Positions 1 through 8,380 of a stretch of DNA of 64,000 bases are shown piece by piece; the stretch's first letter is position 1, and every line of letters begins with the position of its first letter. The position numbers were made by a program, and so were the translations under genes. The notes beneath the pieces are model-generated. The model made no database searches. It was given only the letters and a program-made list of their open reading frames with translations, and was not told where the DNA came from. This stretch comes from Alkalihalobacillus bogoriensis ATCC BAA-922 (GTDB taxonomy: Bacteria; Bacillota; Bacilli; Bacillales; Bacillaceae_F), in NCBI RefSeq assembly GCF_000621445.1, contig NZ_JHYI01000023.1, positions 32,226 to 96,225 of the forward strand. The letters run 5' to 3'.

Positions 1-1
1 C

Positions 2-82
2 TTAGTGGAGGCAAAAGAAGAGAGGTTGGCAACGGTTGCTGTTTCCTCGTATATCAATATAATTAATCGTGGGTTGTTATAA
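2..82 (+). CDS. possible C-terminal end of an upstream gene (partial)
   Basis: The reading frame starting at base 2 is open through 26 codons and ends at a TAA at 80-82. Its last residues would be SSYINIINRGLL. It would overlap the convergent SpoIIM-like gene by about 20 bases. No motif can be recognised in so short a piece, and another frame is open to base 66, so this may be noise. The gene cannot be named without sequence left of the window. Confidence 0.2.
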   Translation, partial: LVEAKEERLATVAVSSYINIINRGLL

Positions 83-1040
83 GTTGTTTTTTCGTAAGTA
101 ATCTATTTCCAACGATAATATAGGCAAGTAATCCAATGACGGTAATAAAAGCAACAGCATATTTAGCTCCTAGCGGGATGGGAGCTGGTGTGATAAACCC
201 TTCAACAAAGGCAGCAATGATGAATAGCGGAATGGTACCAAGTAAAAGTAAAACGGAGCGTTTCCCGTTTTCTTTTAATTGGTAACCTCTAGAATATTCA
301 CCTGGCACAAATAACTTATATCCCATTAGTAATCCTGCACCGCCTGCAATAAAGATGGCCGTCAATTCAATCATACCGTGTGGGACGATATAAGCCCAAA
401 ATTGATAGGACATTCCATAATGCCAAAAAAGAGCAGCCAAAGCACCAACGATAATCCCGTTATAAATTAAAACGTACACGGTCAGAATGCCAAATGTCAC
501 CCCTCCAGCAAAAGCTAAAATAGCAACTTGGATATTATTTAACATAATGGTGACGGACATATAAGAAGCATTTATCATATCGTGATTTTTCCCTAATTGC
601 TCAGGATCCACTGCTTGAGCAATATCAGCAGGAAGAATCGAATATAAATAAAGAGGATCTTGTAACACCGTAAAAAAACTTCCAAGCATTCCTAACGAGA
701 ACAAAAGCATCGCAACAATAATAAATTTCCATTGTTGGAGAAAGAGCCCAATAAAAGTTGTGCCAAAAAATTGTCCGATTTGTTTTAAACTAGAAACTTG
801 GTCACGGTATAGGAGATTATGAGCTTTCGCAACAAGACCGTTTAAGTAAAAGGTAACATCTTCACCTTTAAAATAAGTTTGGCTATAGGATAAATGTTGC
901 GCTGTTTTTTGATAAAGTTTATGAAAGTGTTCGATTTCTGCTCCTGTTACATTCCGCTTTTTTTTGTGGAAAATACGAATGAGATGTTCAAGTTGCTTCC
1001 AATCTTCGCGGTGCAATTGAACAAATTGTTTCATCTTCAT
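63..1040 (-). CDS. SpoIIM-like (stage II sporulation protein M family, DUF95) membrane protein
   Basis: A 325-residue integral membrane protein. The first ~95 residues are charged and look cytosolic, with a Lys/Arg-rich stretch KKKRNV. They are followed by about six hydrophobic segments (roughly 103-125, 165-190, 190-212, 220-240, 262-283 and 292-313) with the PHGMIELTAIFIAGG segment typical of this family. Family members occur both in sporulation (engulfment) and, more widely, as paralogues of unknown function next to RDD, DUF58, MoxR and DUF4129-type genes. It is divergent from an RDD protein gene only 124 bases away, and that pairing fits the second group better than true SpoIIM, which is about 210 residues. 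The exact role is unknown. Confidence 0.85.
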   Translation of the reverse strand: MKMKQFVQLHREDWKQLEHLIRIFHKKKRNVTGAEIEHFHKLYQKTAQHLSYSQTYFKGEDVTFYLNGLVAKAHNLLYRDQVSSLKQIGQFFGTTFIGLFLQQWKFIIVAMLLFSLGMLGSFFTVLQDPLYLYSILPADIAQAVDPEQLGKNHDMINASYMSVTIMLNNIQVAILAFAGGVTFGILTVYVLIYNGIIVGALAALFWHYGMSYQFWAYIVPHGMIELTAIFIAGGAGLLMGYKLFVPGEYSRGYQLKENGKRSVLLLLGTIPLFIIAAFVEGFITPAPIPLGAKYAVAFITVIGLLAYIIVGNRLLTKKQLITTHD

Positions 1041-1075
1041 TATTGTGACACCCTCTTATCATTTACATACGAATT

Positions 1076-1104
1076 AAGACAAAAGCCTTTATATCTATTA
1101 TAGT
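1076..1104 (+). promoter_or_regulatory. sigma-A-type promoter for the RDD gene
   Basis: AAGACA at 1076-1081 and TATAGT at 1099-1104 are separated by 17 bases, and the GTG start of the RDD gene follows about 60 bases later. Each hexamer has one or two departures from consensus. Confidence 0.5.
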
Positions 1105-1164
1105 GATACGATAGAAAAATAGAAACAGATAAGTTAAATTTTTACATGCATGAGGTGAGAATAA

Positions 1165-1950
1165 GTGAATGAAATCGAAGTGAAAACACCAGAATATGTG
1201 TCACTACAGTTTGAACCTGCAGGGTTAGGAAGTCGCTCTGTAGCCTTTATTATTGATCAAGCGATTTTAACAGTCGCAACAATAATACTTGTGGTCATTT
1301 TTATGATCATTTTGCCTGTACTTGAAGCTGGAGGTGTACCGGCGGCTTTTGCAGATATTCTGTTAATCTTATTTTTTGTGTTATTATTTTTAATTAATTG
1401 GGGATATTTTGTTGTATATGAGTTTTTTTCTGCTGGACGCACAGTTGGTAAAATGGCTATTGGTATTAGAGTTATTCAGGAAAACGGTCATAGCATTACG
1501 TTGTTATCAAGTTTTCTGCGTAATTTACTCCGAATCATTGATGCTTTACCAACGAGTTACTTACTAGGGATCCTGATGATTTTTCTTCATCCGAAACATA
1601 AACGAATCGGTGATTTAGTTGCCGGAACCATTGTCGTTCATGAAAAAAGAAAAAAAGCTATAAAAAGAACCTCGATTGATGTTGAAATCGAAAAAAGAAA
1701 AATACAAAGCTCCGATCAACCTATTGTGCTCTCTTCTTTCGGGAAAAAAGAATGGGACCTTCTTAAAATGTATAGTGAGCGACTATTGCATTTACAGCAT
1801 GAAGAACGAATACAAGTAACTGAACAATTAGCAGCAAAACTATTTCCGAAAGCAGGTATCCCTGTCGAAGGAAAAACACATTTCGAACGAGAGAATGGCT
1901 TGCTTCTTCTTTATGTGAAAATGAAAGAGGAGTGGGAATTCGAGCTTTAA
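1165..1950 (+). CDS. RDD family membrane protein
   Basis: A 261-residue protein with an N-terminal RDD domain. An Arg at about residue 24 (GSRSVAF) and an Asp at about 31 (IIDQ) fall in or before the first membrane helix, hydrophobic helices span about 27-55 and 60-85, AGRTVGKM follows, and a third conserved Asp lies in RIIDALP. Residues 165-261 form a charged cytosolic tail. RDD proteins are small polytopic membrane proteins, some linked to ion transport or to organising membrane complexes. The start is a GTG preceded by a GAGGTGAG ribosome binding site. The gene is divergent from the SpoIIM-like gene, a partnership seen in Bat/MoxR-type clusters; the MoxR operon itself lies 38 kb away. The tail is longer than in minimal RDD proteins. 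Confidence 0.88.
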   Translation: MNEIEVKTPEYVSLQFEPAGLGSRSVAFIIDQAILTVATIILVVIFMIILPVLEAGGVPAAFADILLILFFVLLFLINWGYFVVYEFFSAGRTVGKMAIGIRVIQENGHSITLLSSFLRNLLRIIDALPTSYLLGILMIFLHPKHKRIGDLVAGTIVVHEKRKKAIKRTSIDVEIEKRKIQSSDQPIVLSSFGKKEWDLLKMYSERLLHLQHEERIQVTEQLAAKLFPKAGIPVEGKTHFERENGLLLLYVKMKEEWEFEL

Positions 1951-1984
1951 ACTGCCGTGAAAGTACGGCAGTTTTTTTTTTTTT
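1950..1984 (+). terminator. rho-independent terminator after the RDD gene
   Basis: The stem AAACTGCCGT / ACGGCAGTTT has a GAAAGT loop and is followed by an uninterrupted run of T. Confidence 0.9.
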
Positions 1985-2229
1985 CGCTTGTATGGGAATC
2001 GAAAGCCACTCGCTACGTTTTTTTGTTATATGATTTATATGCCGATATATATGAATACAATTGAACATATGTCAGTATTGAATAAAACATAGGTAGTGTT
2101 TCATAAAATATCGAAAGAAACGAACTTGGCTATTCATTAGAAAAAATTACGAAGCAGAATTCTAGAAAAATGTTAAAAATAGGAGTAGTCTATACTAAGG
2201 AATTTTAACATGTTGAGAGAAGGTATTAT

Positions 2230-3657
2230 ATGAATGCTTCATTAGGAACGATTAATCGAAAAACCGTTGTTGCTTTATTACTGATTGGTTCATTTATTGC
2301 CATATTAAACCAAACATTAATGATTACTGCGATACCGCCGATTATGAATGAAATGGGAGTTAGTCCGAATAGTGCACAATGGCTAACGACTGTTTTTATG
2401 CTAGTAAATGGAATTATGATTCCTGTTAGTGCATTTTTATTAGAACGATTTACAACGAGACAATTATTTATTACCGCAATGAGTGTCTTTGCCTTTGGTA
2501 CACTTGTTGGTGGGTTTGCGGCTAATTTTGAAATGTTGTTGCTTGCCCGAGTCATTCAATCATTAGGGGCAGGCGTAATGCTACCATTAATGACAACCGT
2601 CTTTTTAATGATTTTTCCAAAAGAACGGCGAGGGTCTGCCATGGGATTAATCGGGTTAGTGATTTCCTTTGCCCCAGCAATTGGTCCTGCATTGTCAGGC
2701 TGGGTCACTTCGAATTACTCTTGGCGTGTGTTGTTTTTTATTATTTTTCCGATAGCCATTATCGATATTATTATTGCGATATTTGTGTTGAAAAACGTAA
2801 CTGAGGTAACTAAGCCAAATGTCGATATCATCTCCATTCTGTTTTCTTCCTTTGGGTTTGGTGGATTGCTATATGGGTTTACAAGTGCAGGGAATAACAG
2901 TTGGACACATTTCTTAACGTTACTTTCATTAGGGATTGGGGTATTGGCGTTACTACTATTTATTTTGCGGCAATTAAAGCTTGCACATCCTATGCTTGAA
3001 TTCCGTGTATTTACATACTCAATCTTTCCATTTGCTGTTATTATCGGAATGATTGGATTTATGGGATTAATAGGTGTTGAAACATTAGTTCCAATGTACA
3101 TGCAAAATATGAGAGAGTTCACCGCTTTTGAAGCAGGATTAGCTTTATTACCTGGGGCATTAGTCATGGGAATGATGTCGCCGATTACAGGGAGGATTTT
3201 TGATAAAATTGGGGCAAAATGGTTAGTCATTACTGGGTTACTCATAATGACAATTTCTTCTTTTGCGTTCGTCATTTTAAGTCCCACTACATCTTTTGTT
3301 TATATTACCGTCATGTATACGATAAGAATGTTTGGATTATCAATGGTGATGATGCCTGTTGCAACGGCAGCACTTAATCAGCTTCCTAACCGATTAATCC
3401 CACATGGAGCTGCGATGGATAATACGATGAGAATGGTTGCAGCTTCAGTAGGGACGGCGATATTAGTGACTGTAATGACGACAACTAAGCAAAGAGCAGA
3501 AAGTCAAGGTCACCTTGATTATCCTGATATTTATGGGGTGAATATGGCATTTATCGTATTATCTGTCTTAACTTTGCTTGCTTTAATCGTAGCGTTGTTT
3601 ATTAAATATGAACGAAATAAAAACAATGAAACGGAACAAGAAGGCGAACAAGGATAA
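2230..3657 (+). CDS. MFS drug efflux transporter, DHA2 (EmrB/QacA-like) family
   Basis: A 475-residue protein, hydrophobic throughout and with enough segments for 14 helices, which is usual for the DHA2 family of proton-coupled multidrug exporters. The family motif LARVIQSLGAGVMLPLM lies near residue 107. The antiporter motif-C-like segment APAIGPALSGWV is near 150. A short acidic tail (NNETEQEGEQG) ends the protein. The start has an AGAAGG ribosome binding site 8 bases upstream. The gene stands alone between a presumed promoter and its own terminator, with no adjacent regulator. An imperfect inverted repeat with core ATGTTAAAA flanks the likely promoter region (about 2169-2215) and could be an operator. 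The substrate cannot be predicted. Confidence 0.92.
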   Translation: MNASLGTINRKTVVALLLIGSFIAILNQTLMITAIPPIMNEMGVSPNSAQWLTTVFMLVNGIMIPVSAFLLERFTTRQLFITAMSVFAFGTLVGGFAANFEMLLLARVIQSLGAGVMLPLMTTVFLMIFPKERRGSAMGLIGLVISFAPAIGPALSGWVTSNYSWRVLFFIIFPIAIIDIIIAIFVLKNVTEVTKPNVDIISILFSSFGFGGLLYGFTSAGNNSWTHFLTLLSLGIGVLALLLFILRQLKLAHPMLEFRVFTYSIFPFAVIIGMIGFMGLIGVETLVPMYMQNMREFTAFEAGLALLPGALVMGMMSPITGRIFDKIGAKWLVITGLLIMTISSFAFVILSPTTSFVYITVMYTIRMFGLSMVMMPVATAALNQLPNRLIPHGAAMDNTMRMVAASVGTAILVTVMTTTKQRAESQGHLDYPDIYGVNMAFIVLSVLTLLALIVALFIKYERNKNNETEQEGEQG

Positions 3658-3672
3658 ATAAGAGTGAAAAGG

Positions 3673-3706
3673 AAAAAACGTTAGCCAGGTGGTTGACGTT
3701 TTTTAT
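3673..3706 (+). terminator. terminator after the MFS gene
   Basis: AAAAACGTTAGCC pairs with GGTTGACGTTTTT across an AGGT loop and ends in a T run. Confidence 0.8.
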
Positions 3707-3785
3707 TCACAATTAAACTTATAAAGTGAAACCTTTTGACTTCTTGTTCGTAATAGTAGAAATAAAAGGGAGGCATAGTTAAATT

Positions 3786-4043
3786 ATGAAACTATTATCC
3801 GGAACGATAAATCAAGATATTATTATTGAAAGAGATACTGTACTGCTTGGGAAAATTAAAGGTACTGTGACTGTGTTGAGCGGGGCGAAATTAGAATTGA
3901 GAGGGGAGGTAGATGGGACAATTATTATATCTCCATTCTCACGGTTAGTTGTGGAGCACACCGTTTTCGGCGATATAGTCAATCGAGGTGGACAAATCGA
4001 AAAGATTAATGGAGATATTAAAGGTCAGATTATCAATGAATAA
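3786..4043 (+). CDS. small bactofilin-like (polymer-forming) protein
   Basis: An 85-residue protein of short alternating beta segments with Gly-containing turns (GKIKGTVTVLSGAKLEL, GEVDGTIIISPFSRL, GDIVNRGGQIEKINGDIKG). This is the pattern of the right-handed beta-helix in bactofilins and polymer-forming cytoskeletal proteins, but the protein is shorter than typical members (about 120-200 residues). There is no signal peptide or membrane segment. A GGGAGG ribosome binding site lies upstream and the gene appears monocistronic. Assembly into filaments is inferred from the repeat pattern; it could instead be a small soluble beta-helix protein of another role. Confidence 0.6.
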   Translation: MKLLSGTINQDIIIERDTVLLGKIKGTVTVLSGAKLELRGEVDGTIIISPFSRLVVEHTVFGDIVNRGGQIEKINGDIKGQIINE

Positions 4044-4261
4044 TATTAAGACCAATGTTTTCATCTTCTTCCAGTAAGACTTTTTTAGTCCTAACCAAAG
4101 ATAGGCATTAAGTTCCTTTCATCTATAATTCATCGTGTATAACATGTCGTTTTTGCGCGACTTATGCAGTGTTTTAAAAGATTTCATCGAATTGTTGCTT
4201 AGAACATTGTATAATAGGAAAATCCGAAGAATGTACAATCTAGTAAGGGAGGGCCTACCAA

Positions 4262-4639
4262 ATGGTATGGGTATTAACTTTTTTGTTTGTTTCAGCGATT
4301 GTATTGCTCGCCGTGTCATATGTAAAAATGAAGCAATCAAAAACAGAGGAACAACATCATATTGAACAAGTCTCTATTTCTATGACAGAAGAATTACTTA
4401 AAGTTCAGGAACAACTTAGAAAAATAGAATTAGATGCTGAAATTACGGCACAAGAAGCAGAGGTAAGTACTGGGGAACAAAGACAGTTAATCCGTGATGT
4501 GTTAGATTTACATAGGCGAGGATATTCCTTTGAAAGTATTGCGAATGAAAAACAACGCAGTGTACCTGAGATTGAACTTATGTTAGCTCCTTATGTTCAG
4601 CATAAGAATGAAAGGAGAAAGGTAGCCAATGACAGCTAA
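4262..4639 (+). CDS. membrane-anchored coiled-coil protein, SwrB/DUF6115-like
   Basis: A 125-residue protein with an N-terminal membrane helix (about 2-21), a charged coiled coil (about 30-75), and a C-terminal segment RDVLDLHRRGYSFESIANE that reads like a helix-turn-helix-like 'ANE/EIA' element. The same layout (one helix, coil, small helical module) is found in SwrB of the B. subtilis flagellar operon and in the DUF6115 family. The genomic context here is not flagellar, so a motility role is only a suggestion. The ribosome binding site GGGAGG precedes ATG 4262. The gene overlaps the next one by 11 bases, so the two are translationally coupled. Confidence 0.6.
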   Translation: MVWVLTFLFVSAIVLLAVSYVKMKQSKTEEQHHIEQVSISMTEELLKVQEQLRKIELDAEITAQEAEVSTGEQRQLIRDVLDLHRRGYSFESIANEKQRSVPEIELMLAPYVQHKNERRKVANDS

Positions 4640-5180
4640 TCAAATGCGCAGTTTTGCTATCGGGCTACTCGTGGCAGCTAGTGTATGTGCTGTTGTTTAT
4701 TTTTCTACTCCTGGCCAAGCAAGTGTAGCAGAAAAAGTTGAACCTATTACAATTGAAGTGCCAAGAGAGCCTGAAGAATCTGAGTTAAAAAGTATGCTAG
4801 AAGAAAAAGGCTATGTTATTTTAACAGATTCAGAATTACAAGCCAAACTTGATGAAGTAGAAACGAAATGGACGGAACAGCTAAAAGAAATAGAAAAGCA
4901 ACAAGAAAAAGAGCAAGAAGAAAAGGCAAAAGAGAAAGAGAAAGAGAAAAAAGACGATAAAGAATCTGAAGTTGTTTATCGTACGATGCTTTCTGTCGTT
5001 TCTGGAATGACAAGTATTGATGTCGGTGACGCCCTTGTTCGTGCAAACATCATTGAAAGTTCAAGAGAATTTTCTGATGAAGTAGAGAAAAAAGGGTTAG
5101 CTCAAAACCTTCGACCAGGCACATATGAAATTGATAGTAGTATGTCAATGAGTGAAGTTATATCTATCATCTTTAAATAA
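4629..5180 (+). CDS. membrane-anchored protein with MltG/YceG-like C-terminal segment
   Basis: A 183-residue protein. Residues 8-27 form a membrane anchor or signal segment. Residues about 45-115 are very Lys/Glu-rich and probably coiled coil. The last ~60 residues (VSGMTSIDVGDALVRANII, then NLRPGTYEID and MSMSEVISII) resemble the LysM-like front part of MltG (YceG) endolytic transglycosylases, with its 'LRPGTY' strand. The catalytic MltG domain is absent, so no enzymatic activity is expected; many Bacillus genomes carry such short MltG-like proteins. It is coupled to the upstream coiled-coil gene by an 11-base overlap. A cell-wall-associated scaffold is a reasonable guess. Confidence 0.65.
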   Translation: MTANQMRSFAIGLLVAASVCAVVYFSTPGQASVAEKVEPITIEVPREPEESELKSMLEEKGYVILTDSELQAKLDEVETKWTEQLKEIEKQQEKEQEEKAKEKEKEKKDDKESEVVYRTMLSVVSGMTSIDVGDALVRANIIESSREFSDEVEKKGLAQNLRPGTYEIDSSMSMSEVISIIFK

Positions 5181-5217
5181 AACAAACGCACCTTTATGGC
5201 TGCGTTTGTTTTTCTTT
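5180..5217. terminator. bidirectional terminator shared by convergent genes
   Basis: AACAAACGCA pairs with TGCGTTTGTT and is flanked by A and T runs. The stop codon of the leftward AlkC-like gene (5194-5196) lies inside the loop, so both genes end on the same hairpin. Confidence 0.85.
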
Positions 5218-6297
5218 ATTTGTTAACTCAAATGATATCGAATCTAGTTCATTCCCGTTAACGATAATTGAAAGGTGATGTGTTCCTGCATAATGTATCC
5301 GTGTTGATAAGTTTTTAAAAGAATGACGTCTTGTAAATTGAACAGTGCCATGTTTGTATTTATTTTCAGTGATTTTAAATAGCTTTCTTGAGTGTTTGCC
5401 ATTTGCTTTTACAAAATCGATGGCATATTCGACCCGGAGTAACGCTGCTTCTTCTAATGGATTCGTTAACCTGAATTGAAATGTGAATGATTCGCCAATA
5501 TAGATGCTGTTTCCCGATATCGTTAATTGGTCGACGATGACTGTTGGATTTTTTGAAAATCCAAATAATTGTAAAATATCTGGATGTGCTTGTCTAAGTA
5601 AAGTTCGGCATCCATGTTTGATAATCCAGTCTGTATAAGGGTTGGTTCCTTTCCATAATTTACAAAGGTTAATGACGATATTTGGGTTGTCTTTTGAAAT
5701 ATCATTTAAATGATTAGCAACGCTTTTGCGCACATATTGGCTTTCGTCTTGCTTAAGCTTTATAAGGAGAGGAAGGATAGGTGTTGGGTCCCTTTTAAAT
5801 TCATGTAACGGTTTAGCCCATGGAAGTCTTGGACGACTCCCTTCACTGGCTAGCCTCCGAATATGCTCATTTGGGTTGTCTGCCCAAGTTATCATAGTAG
5901 CCACCATTTTTTCTGGATCCTTTTCTATAAAAGGACGAACGGCATATTCAGAAGTGCTTCCTGATGTAAATATGGTTAAGGCATGCAAGGATAAATCCCA
6001 GTCGTTTTGACCGTACACTTCAACAAAATCAGGAAAAAATAAGTATTCAAATCCTTTGCAAGTTTCATGCAGTGTTAAAAGGATACGAAGTGAGTCTTCA
6101 TAAGAGTCCGGAAATGTGTATGCAATGGAATGGGTGATGTGACGAATCCGTTCTTTTAATTCTTTTGTTTCCCAATTTTCATCAAAAAGAAAGTGTAAAA
6201 ATCTCCTCTCTTGAAATTCAGGATAAACAGCTTTTACTTTTTGAAAAAACTGCGAAAAAAAAGCGTCATTATACATATTTTTTAACGGTTCAGCCAT
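5194..6297 (-). CDS. alkC: AlkC-type DNA alkylation-repair glycosylase
   Basis: The protein has about 367 residues from the chosen start. Residues about 1-260 form helical HEAT-like repeats. They include the family signature SEGSRPRLPWAKPL and the segment DESQYVRKSVANHLNDISK, which lines the DNA-binding cleft in AlkC/AlkD glycosylases. These enzymes remove 3-methyladenine and related alkylated bases without base flipping. The last ~105 residues are beta-rich and resemble the Ig-like C-terminal domain that distinguishes AlkC from AlkD. The longer frame starts at 6339, but ATG 6297 follows a proper GAAAGGA site and gives MAEPLKNMY. It overlaps the Lrp-family gene by 8 bases, which implies co-transcription. 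Confidence 0.8.
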   Translation of the reverse strand: MAEPLKNMYNDAFFSQFFQKVKAVYPEFQERRFLHFLFDENWETKELKERIRHITHSIAYTFPDSYEDSLRILLTLHETCKGFEYLFFPDFVEVYGQNDWDLSLHALTIFTSGSTSEYAVRPFIEKDPEKMVATMITWADNPNEHIRRLASEGSRPRLPWAKPLHEFKRDPTPILPLLIKLKQDESQYVRKSVANHLNDISKDNPNIVINLCKLWKGTNPYTDWIIKHGCRTLLRQAHPDILQLFGFSKNPTVIVDQLTISGNSIYIGESFTFQFRLTNPLEEAALLRVEYAIDFVKANGKHSRKLFKITENKYKHGTVQFTRRHSFKNLSTRIHYAGTHHLSIIVNGNELDSISFELTNKEKQTQP

Positions 6298-6793
6298 GTT
6301 CGTTATTCCTTTCTTTTTCATGTAATATTGGAAGCGCATTTGAATATTTCACTTCACGTAACGCTAAACTTGTTTGCATTTGTGTAATCCCAAGCTTGTT
6401 TAATTTGCGAACAAATCCTTCGAGTGATTTTCTGTCTTTATTTGCTACTTTTAAAAGGTAGTCATATTCACCAGTTATACAATGACATTCTAATACTTCT
6501 TCCATTTCAAACAATGCTTTTTCTAACACGTCTAAGTTTTCAGCTTTATGATTGTTTGAACTAATAAAGACAAAAGAAAGCAAATCAAACCCTAATTTTT
6601 CTGCATCTAATATCGCAACATGTTTTTGAATATATCCTTCTTTATGAAGTCGTTTAATTCGGGCATGTGTTGCTGGTGGCGATAAATTGACGATTTTTGC
6701 AATTTCGGTATTTGTCAGCTGTGATTCTTTTTGAAGTAAATCTAAAATTTTCAAATCGAGCGGGTCAATAATTTTTTTCGTAATGGTTTCCAT
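6290..6793 (-). CDS. Lrp/AsnC family transcriptional regulator
   Basis: A 167-residue protein. The N-terminal winged helix-turn-helix (about 8-60, DLKILDLLQKESQLTNTEIA then SPPATHARIKRL) is followed by an AsnC/RAM effector-binding domain (about 75-155). Lrp-type regulators sense amino acids. The gene is divergent from a methionine gamma-lyase-like gene, an arrangement like MdeR-MdeA in Pseudomonas putida, where an Lrp-type protein activates the lyase gene. Control of that neighbour by a sulfur amino acid is therefore a good inference. It is probably the first gene of an operon with the AlkC gene. Because the divergent target is broken, the regulator may now lack its main job. Confidence 0.9.
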   Translation of the reverse strand: METITKKIIDPLDLKILDLLQKESQLTNTEIAKIVNLSPPATHARIKRLHKEGYIQKHVAILDAEKLGFDLLSFVFISSNNHKAENLDVLEKALFEMEEVLECHCITGEYDYLLKVANKDRKSLEGFVRKLNKLGITQMQTSLALREVKYSNALPILHEKERNNEHG

Positions 6794-7039
6794 AGTAATC
6801 GCATCCTTAAAAAAATTCGATAAAAAGGGTAAAGAACTACAATTAATTGAATTAATTTTTGTTATTTTAATTATATACTTTATTTTCTTTTGAAATCCTT
6901 CTAATTAACAAAAAAATATCTTGAAAACAGCAATATCATTGTAAAATAGAAGATATAAGATGTTTCATCTAAACATGAGAAAGAATAATAATATCAAAAA
7001 ATATGAAAGCGTTTACTTTTCATAATGGAGGAGAATAAA

Positions 7040-8144
7040 ATGGGTCAAGAAAAAAATCGCTTTGAAACAAAAGTCATTCACGAAGGGTATAATATGAATG
7101 AATTTGCTGGAAGTTTAACACCGCCAATATTTCAAACATCTACCTTTACATTTGAAACGGCCGAGCAAGGTGAAAAACGATTTGCTGGTGAAGAATCAGG
7201 GTATGTCTACTCAAGGTTAGGAAATCCAACGGTGACGATGTTTGAACAAAGAATGGCTCAACTTGAAGGTGGAGAAATGGCACTTGGTTTTGCTTCAGGT
7301 ATGGCGGCTGTTTCCGCTGTATTAATGAGTCTTACAAAATCAGATGACCATATTTTATGTTCTCAAGGCGTTTATGGTTGTACGTATGGACTGTTAGAAC
7401 TATTTCAAGAAAAATACAATATCGCTTTTGACTTTTCAGCGATGAGTTCAGAAGAAGAGCTTCGCGCAGCAATTACTGAAAAGACAACATGCATTTATGT
7501 TGAAACACCGATTAATCCAACGATGCAAATCATTGATTTAAAAATGGTCGCCAAAGTCGCAAATGAATATAGTATTCCTGTTGTCGTTGATAATACGTTT
7601 TGTTCTCCTTATTTACAAAGACCATTAGAGCTTGGTTGTGATATTGTTGTTCATAGTGCGACAAAATATTTATGTGGTCACGGTGATGTGATTGCTGGTG
7701 TTGCAGTGGGAACAAAAGCAATGATGGAAGAAGTTTCGTTCACGACGAGGAAAGATGTTGGCGGAGTATTGGCTCCATTTAATGCATGGCTATTATTACG
7801 AGGACTAAAAACATTACCAATTAGAATGGATCGTCATTGTGATAATGCTGTTCAAATTGCAACATATTTGCAAAAGCATCCATATGTCGAAAAAGTTGTG
7901 TATCCAGGGTTTGGCATGCAAGATGACGAGCAAATGAAAAAAGGCGGCGGAATGATTAGCTTTACCATAAAAGGCGATAAGAAAAAAGCCCAAGAATTTA
8001 TGAATAACTCATGCTGTTGTTCCTGAACAAAGACGGGAAGAGATGGGGATCACAAATAATATGCTTCGACTATCTGTAGGTTTAGAAGCTTGGGAAGATA
8101 TTCAGATGGATTTAGAGCAAGCGCTTGATCAAATGCAACTTTAA
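7040..8144 (+). pseudogene. methionine gamma-lyase-like PLP enzyme, disrupted by deletion and frameshift
   Basis: The frame from ATG 7040 (GGAGGAG site at 7027-7033) encodes a Cys/Met-metabolism PLP enzyme: SRLGNPTV, the tyrosine/cysteine region GVYGCTYG, VVDNTFCSPYLQRPLELG, and the PLP lysine in SATKYLCGHGD. The GCT cysteine and overall wording match methionine gamma-lyase, which releases methanethiol, ammonia and 2-oxobutyrate. After AQEFMNN (about 8008) the frame runs into a TGA at 8024. The true C-terminus (HAVVPEQRREEMGIT then MLRLSVGLE) continues in another frame from 8010 to TAA 8144. The two parts total about 367 residues against ~395 in the family, so about 29 codons, including the conserved 'LAVSLG' substrate loop, are gone. 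Loss of function is expected. Confidence 0.85.
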
Positions 8145-8157
8145 GAAACGATGAAAG

Positions 8158-8199
8158 CACTAAAAAAGTAGAGTTTTACTTTTTAGTGTTTTTTTTTTG
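8158..8199 (+). terminator. terminator after the disrupted lyase gene
   Basis: CACTAAAAAAGTA pairs imperfectly with TACTTTTTAGTG around a short loop and is followed by nine T. Confidence 0.8.
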
Positions 8200-8222
8200 C
8201 GAAAAAAGAGGATAGCGATTGC

Positions 8223-8345
8223 TTCTATAAGACAAAAAGAGAGAGAAGAAGGGAGGAAGTGTCTAATAGAAGGCGTCTATTAGACAAAACAGGAAAGAAG
8301 AGAGGAGGAAGTGTCCAATAGAAAGCGTCAATCAAACAAAAGGAA
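8223..8345. repeat. degenerate tandem repeat (~53 bp, about 2.3 copies) with a perfect hairpin
   Basis: Units start near 8226, 8278 and 8329. Each contains 'GACAAAA', a purine-rich stretch, 'GGAGGAAGTGTC', 'AATAGAA' and 'GCGTC'. Between units one and two, TGTCTAATAGA (8260-8270) and TCTATTAGACA (8276-8286) form a perfect 11-bp stem with loop AGGCG. The second junction has the same layout but has decayed. No coding potential is convincing. Confidence 0.6.
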
Positions 8346-8380
8346 AGAGAAATGTCTTTATTCAAAAGATAAAAAAAAAT

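Noticed and set aside
1763..2068. 101-codon minus-strand frame
   Set aside because: Antisense to the RDD gene end and across its terminator; composition is not protein-like.
2715..3287. 190-codon minus-strand frame
   Set aside because: A mirror of the hydrophobic MFS gene; Asn/Ile-rich shadow composition.
5726..6010. 94-codon plus-strand frame
   Set aside because: Antisense to the AlkC-like gene, with no ribosome binding site and no family resemblance.
8260..8345. possible CRISPR array
   Set aside because: Only two to three degenerate units, no uniform repeat and spacer lengths, and no cas genes in the window.
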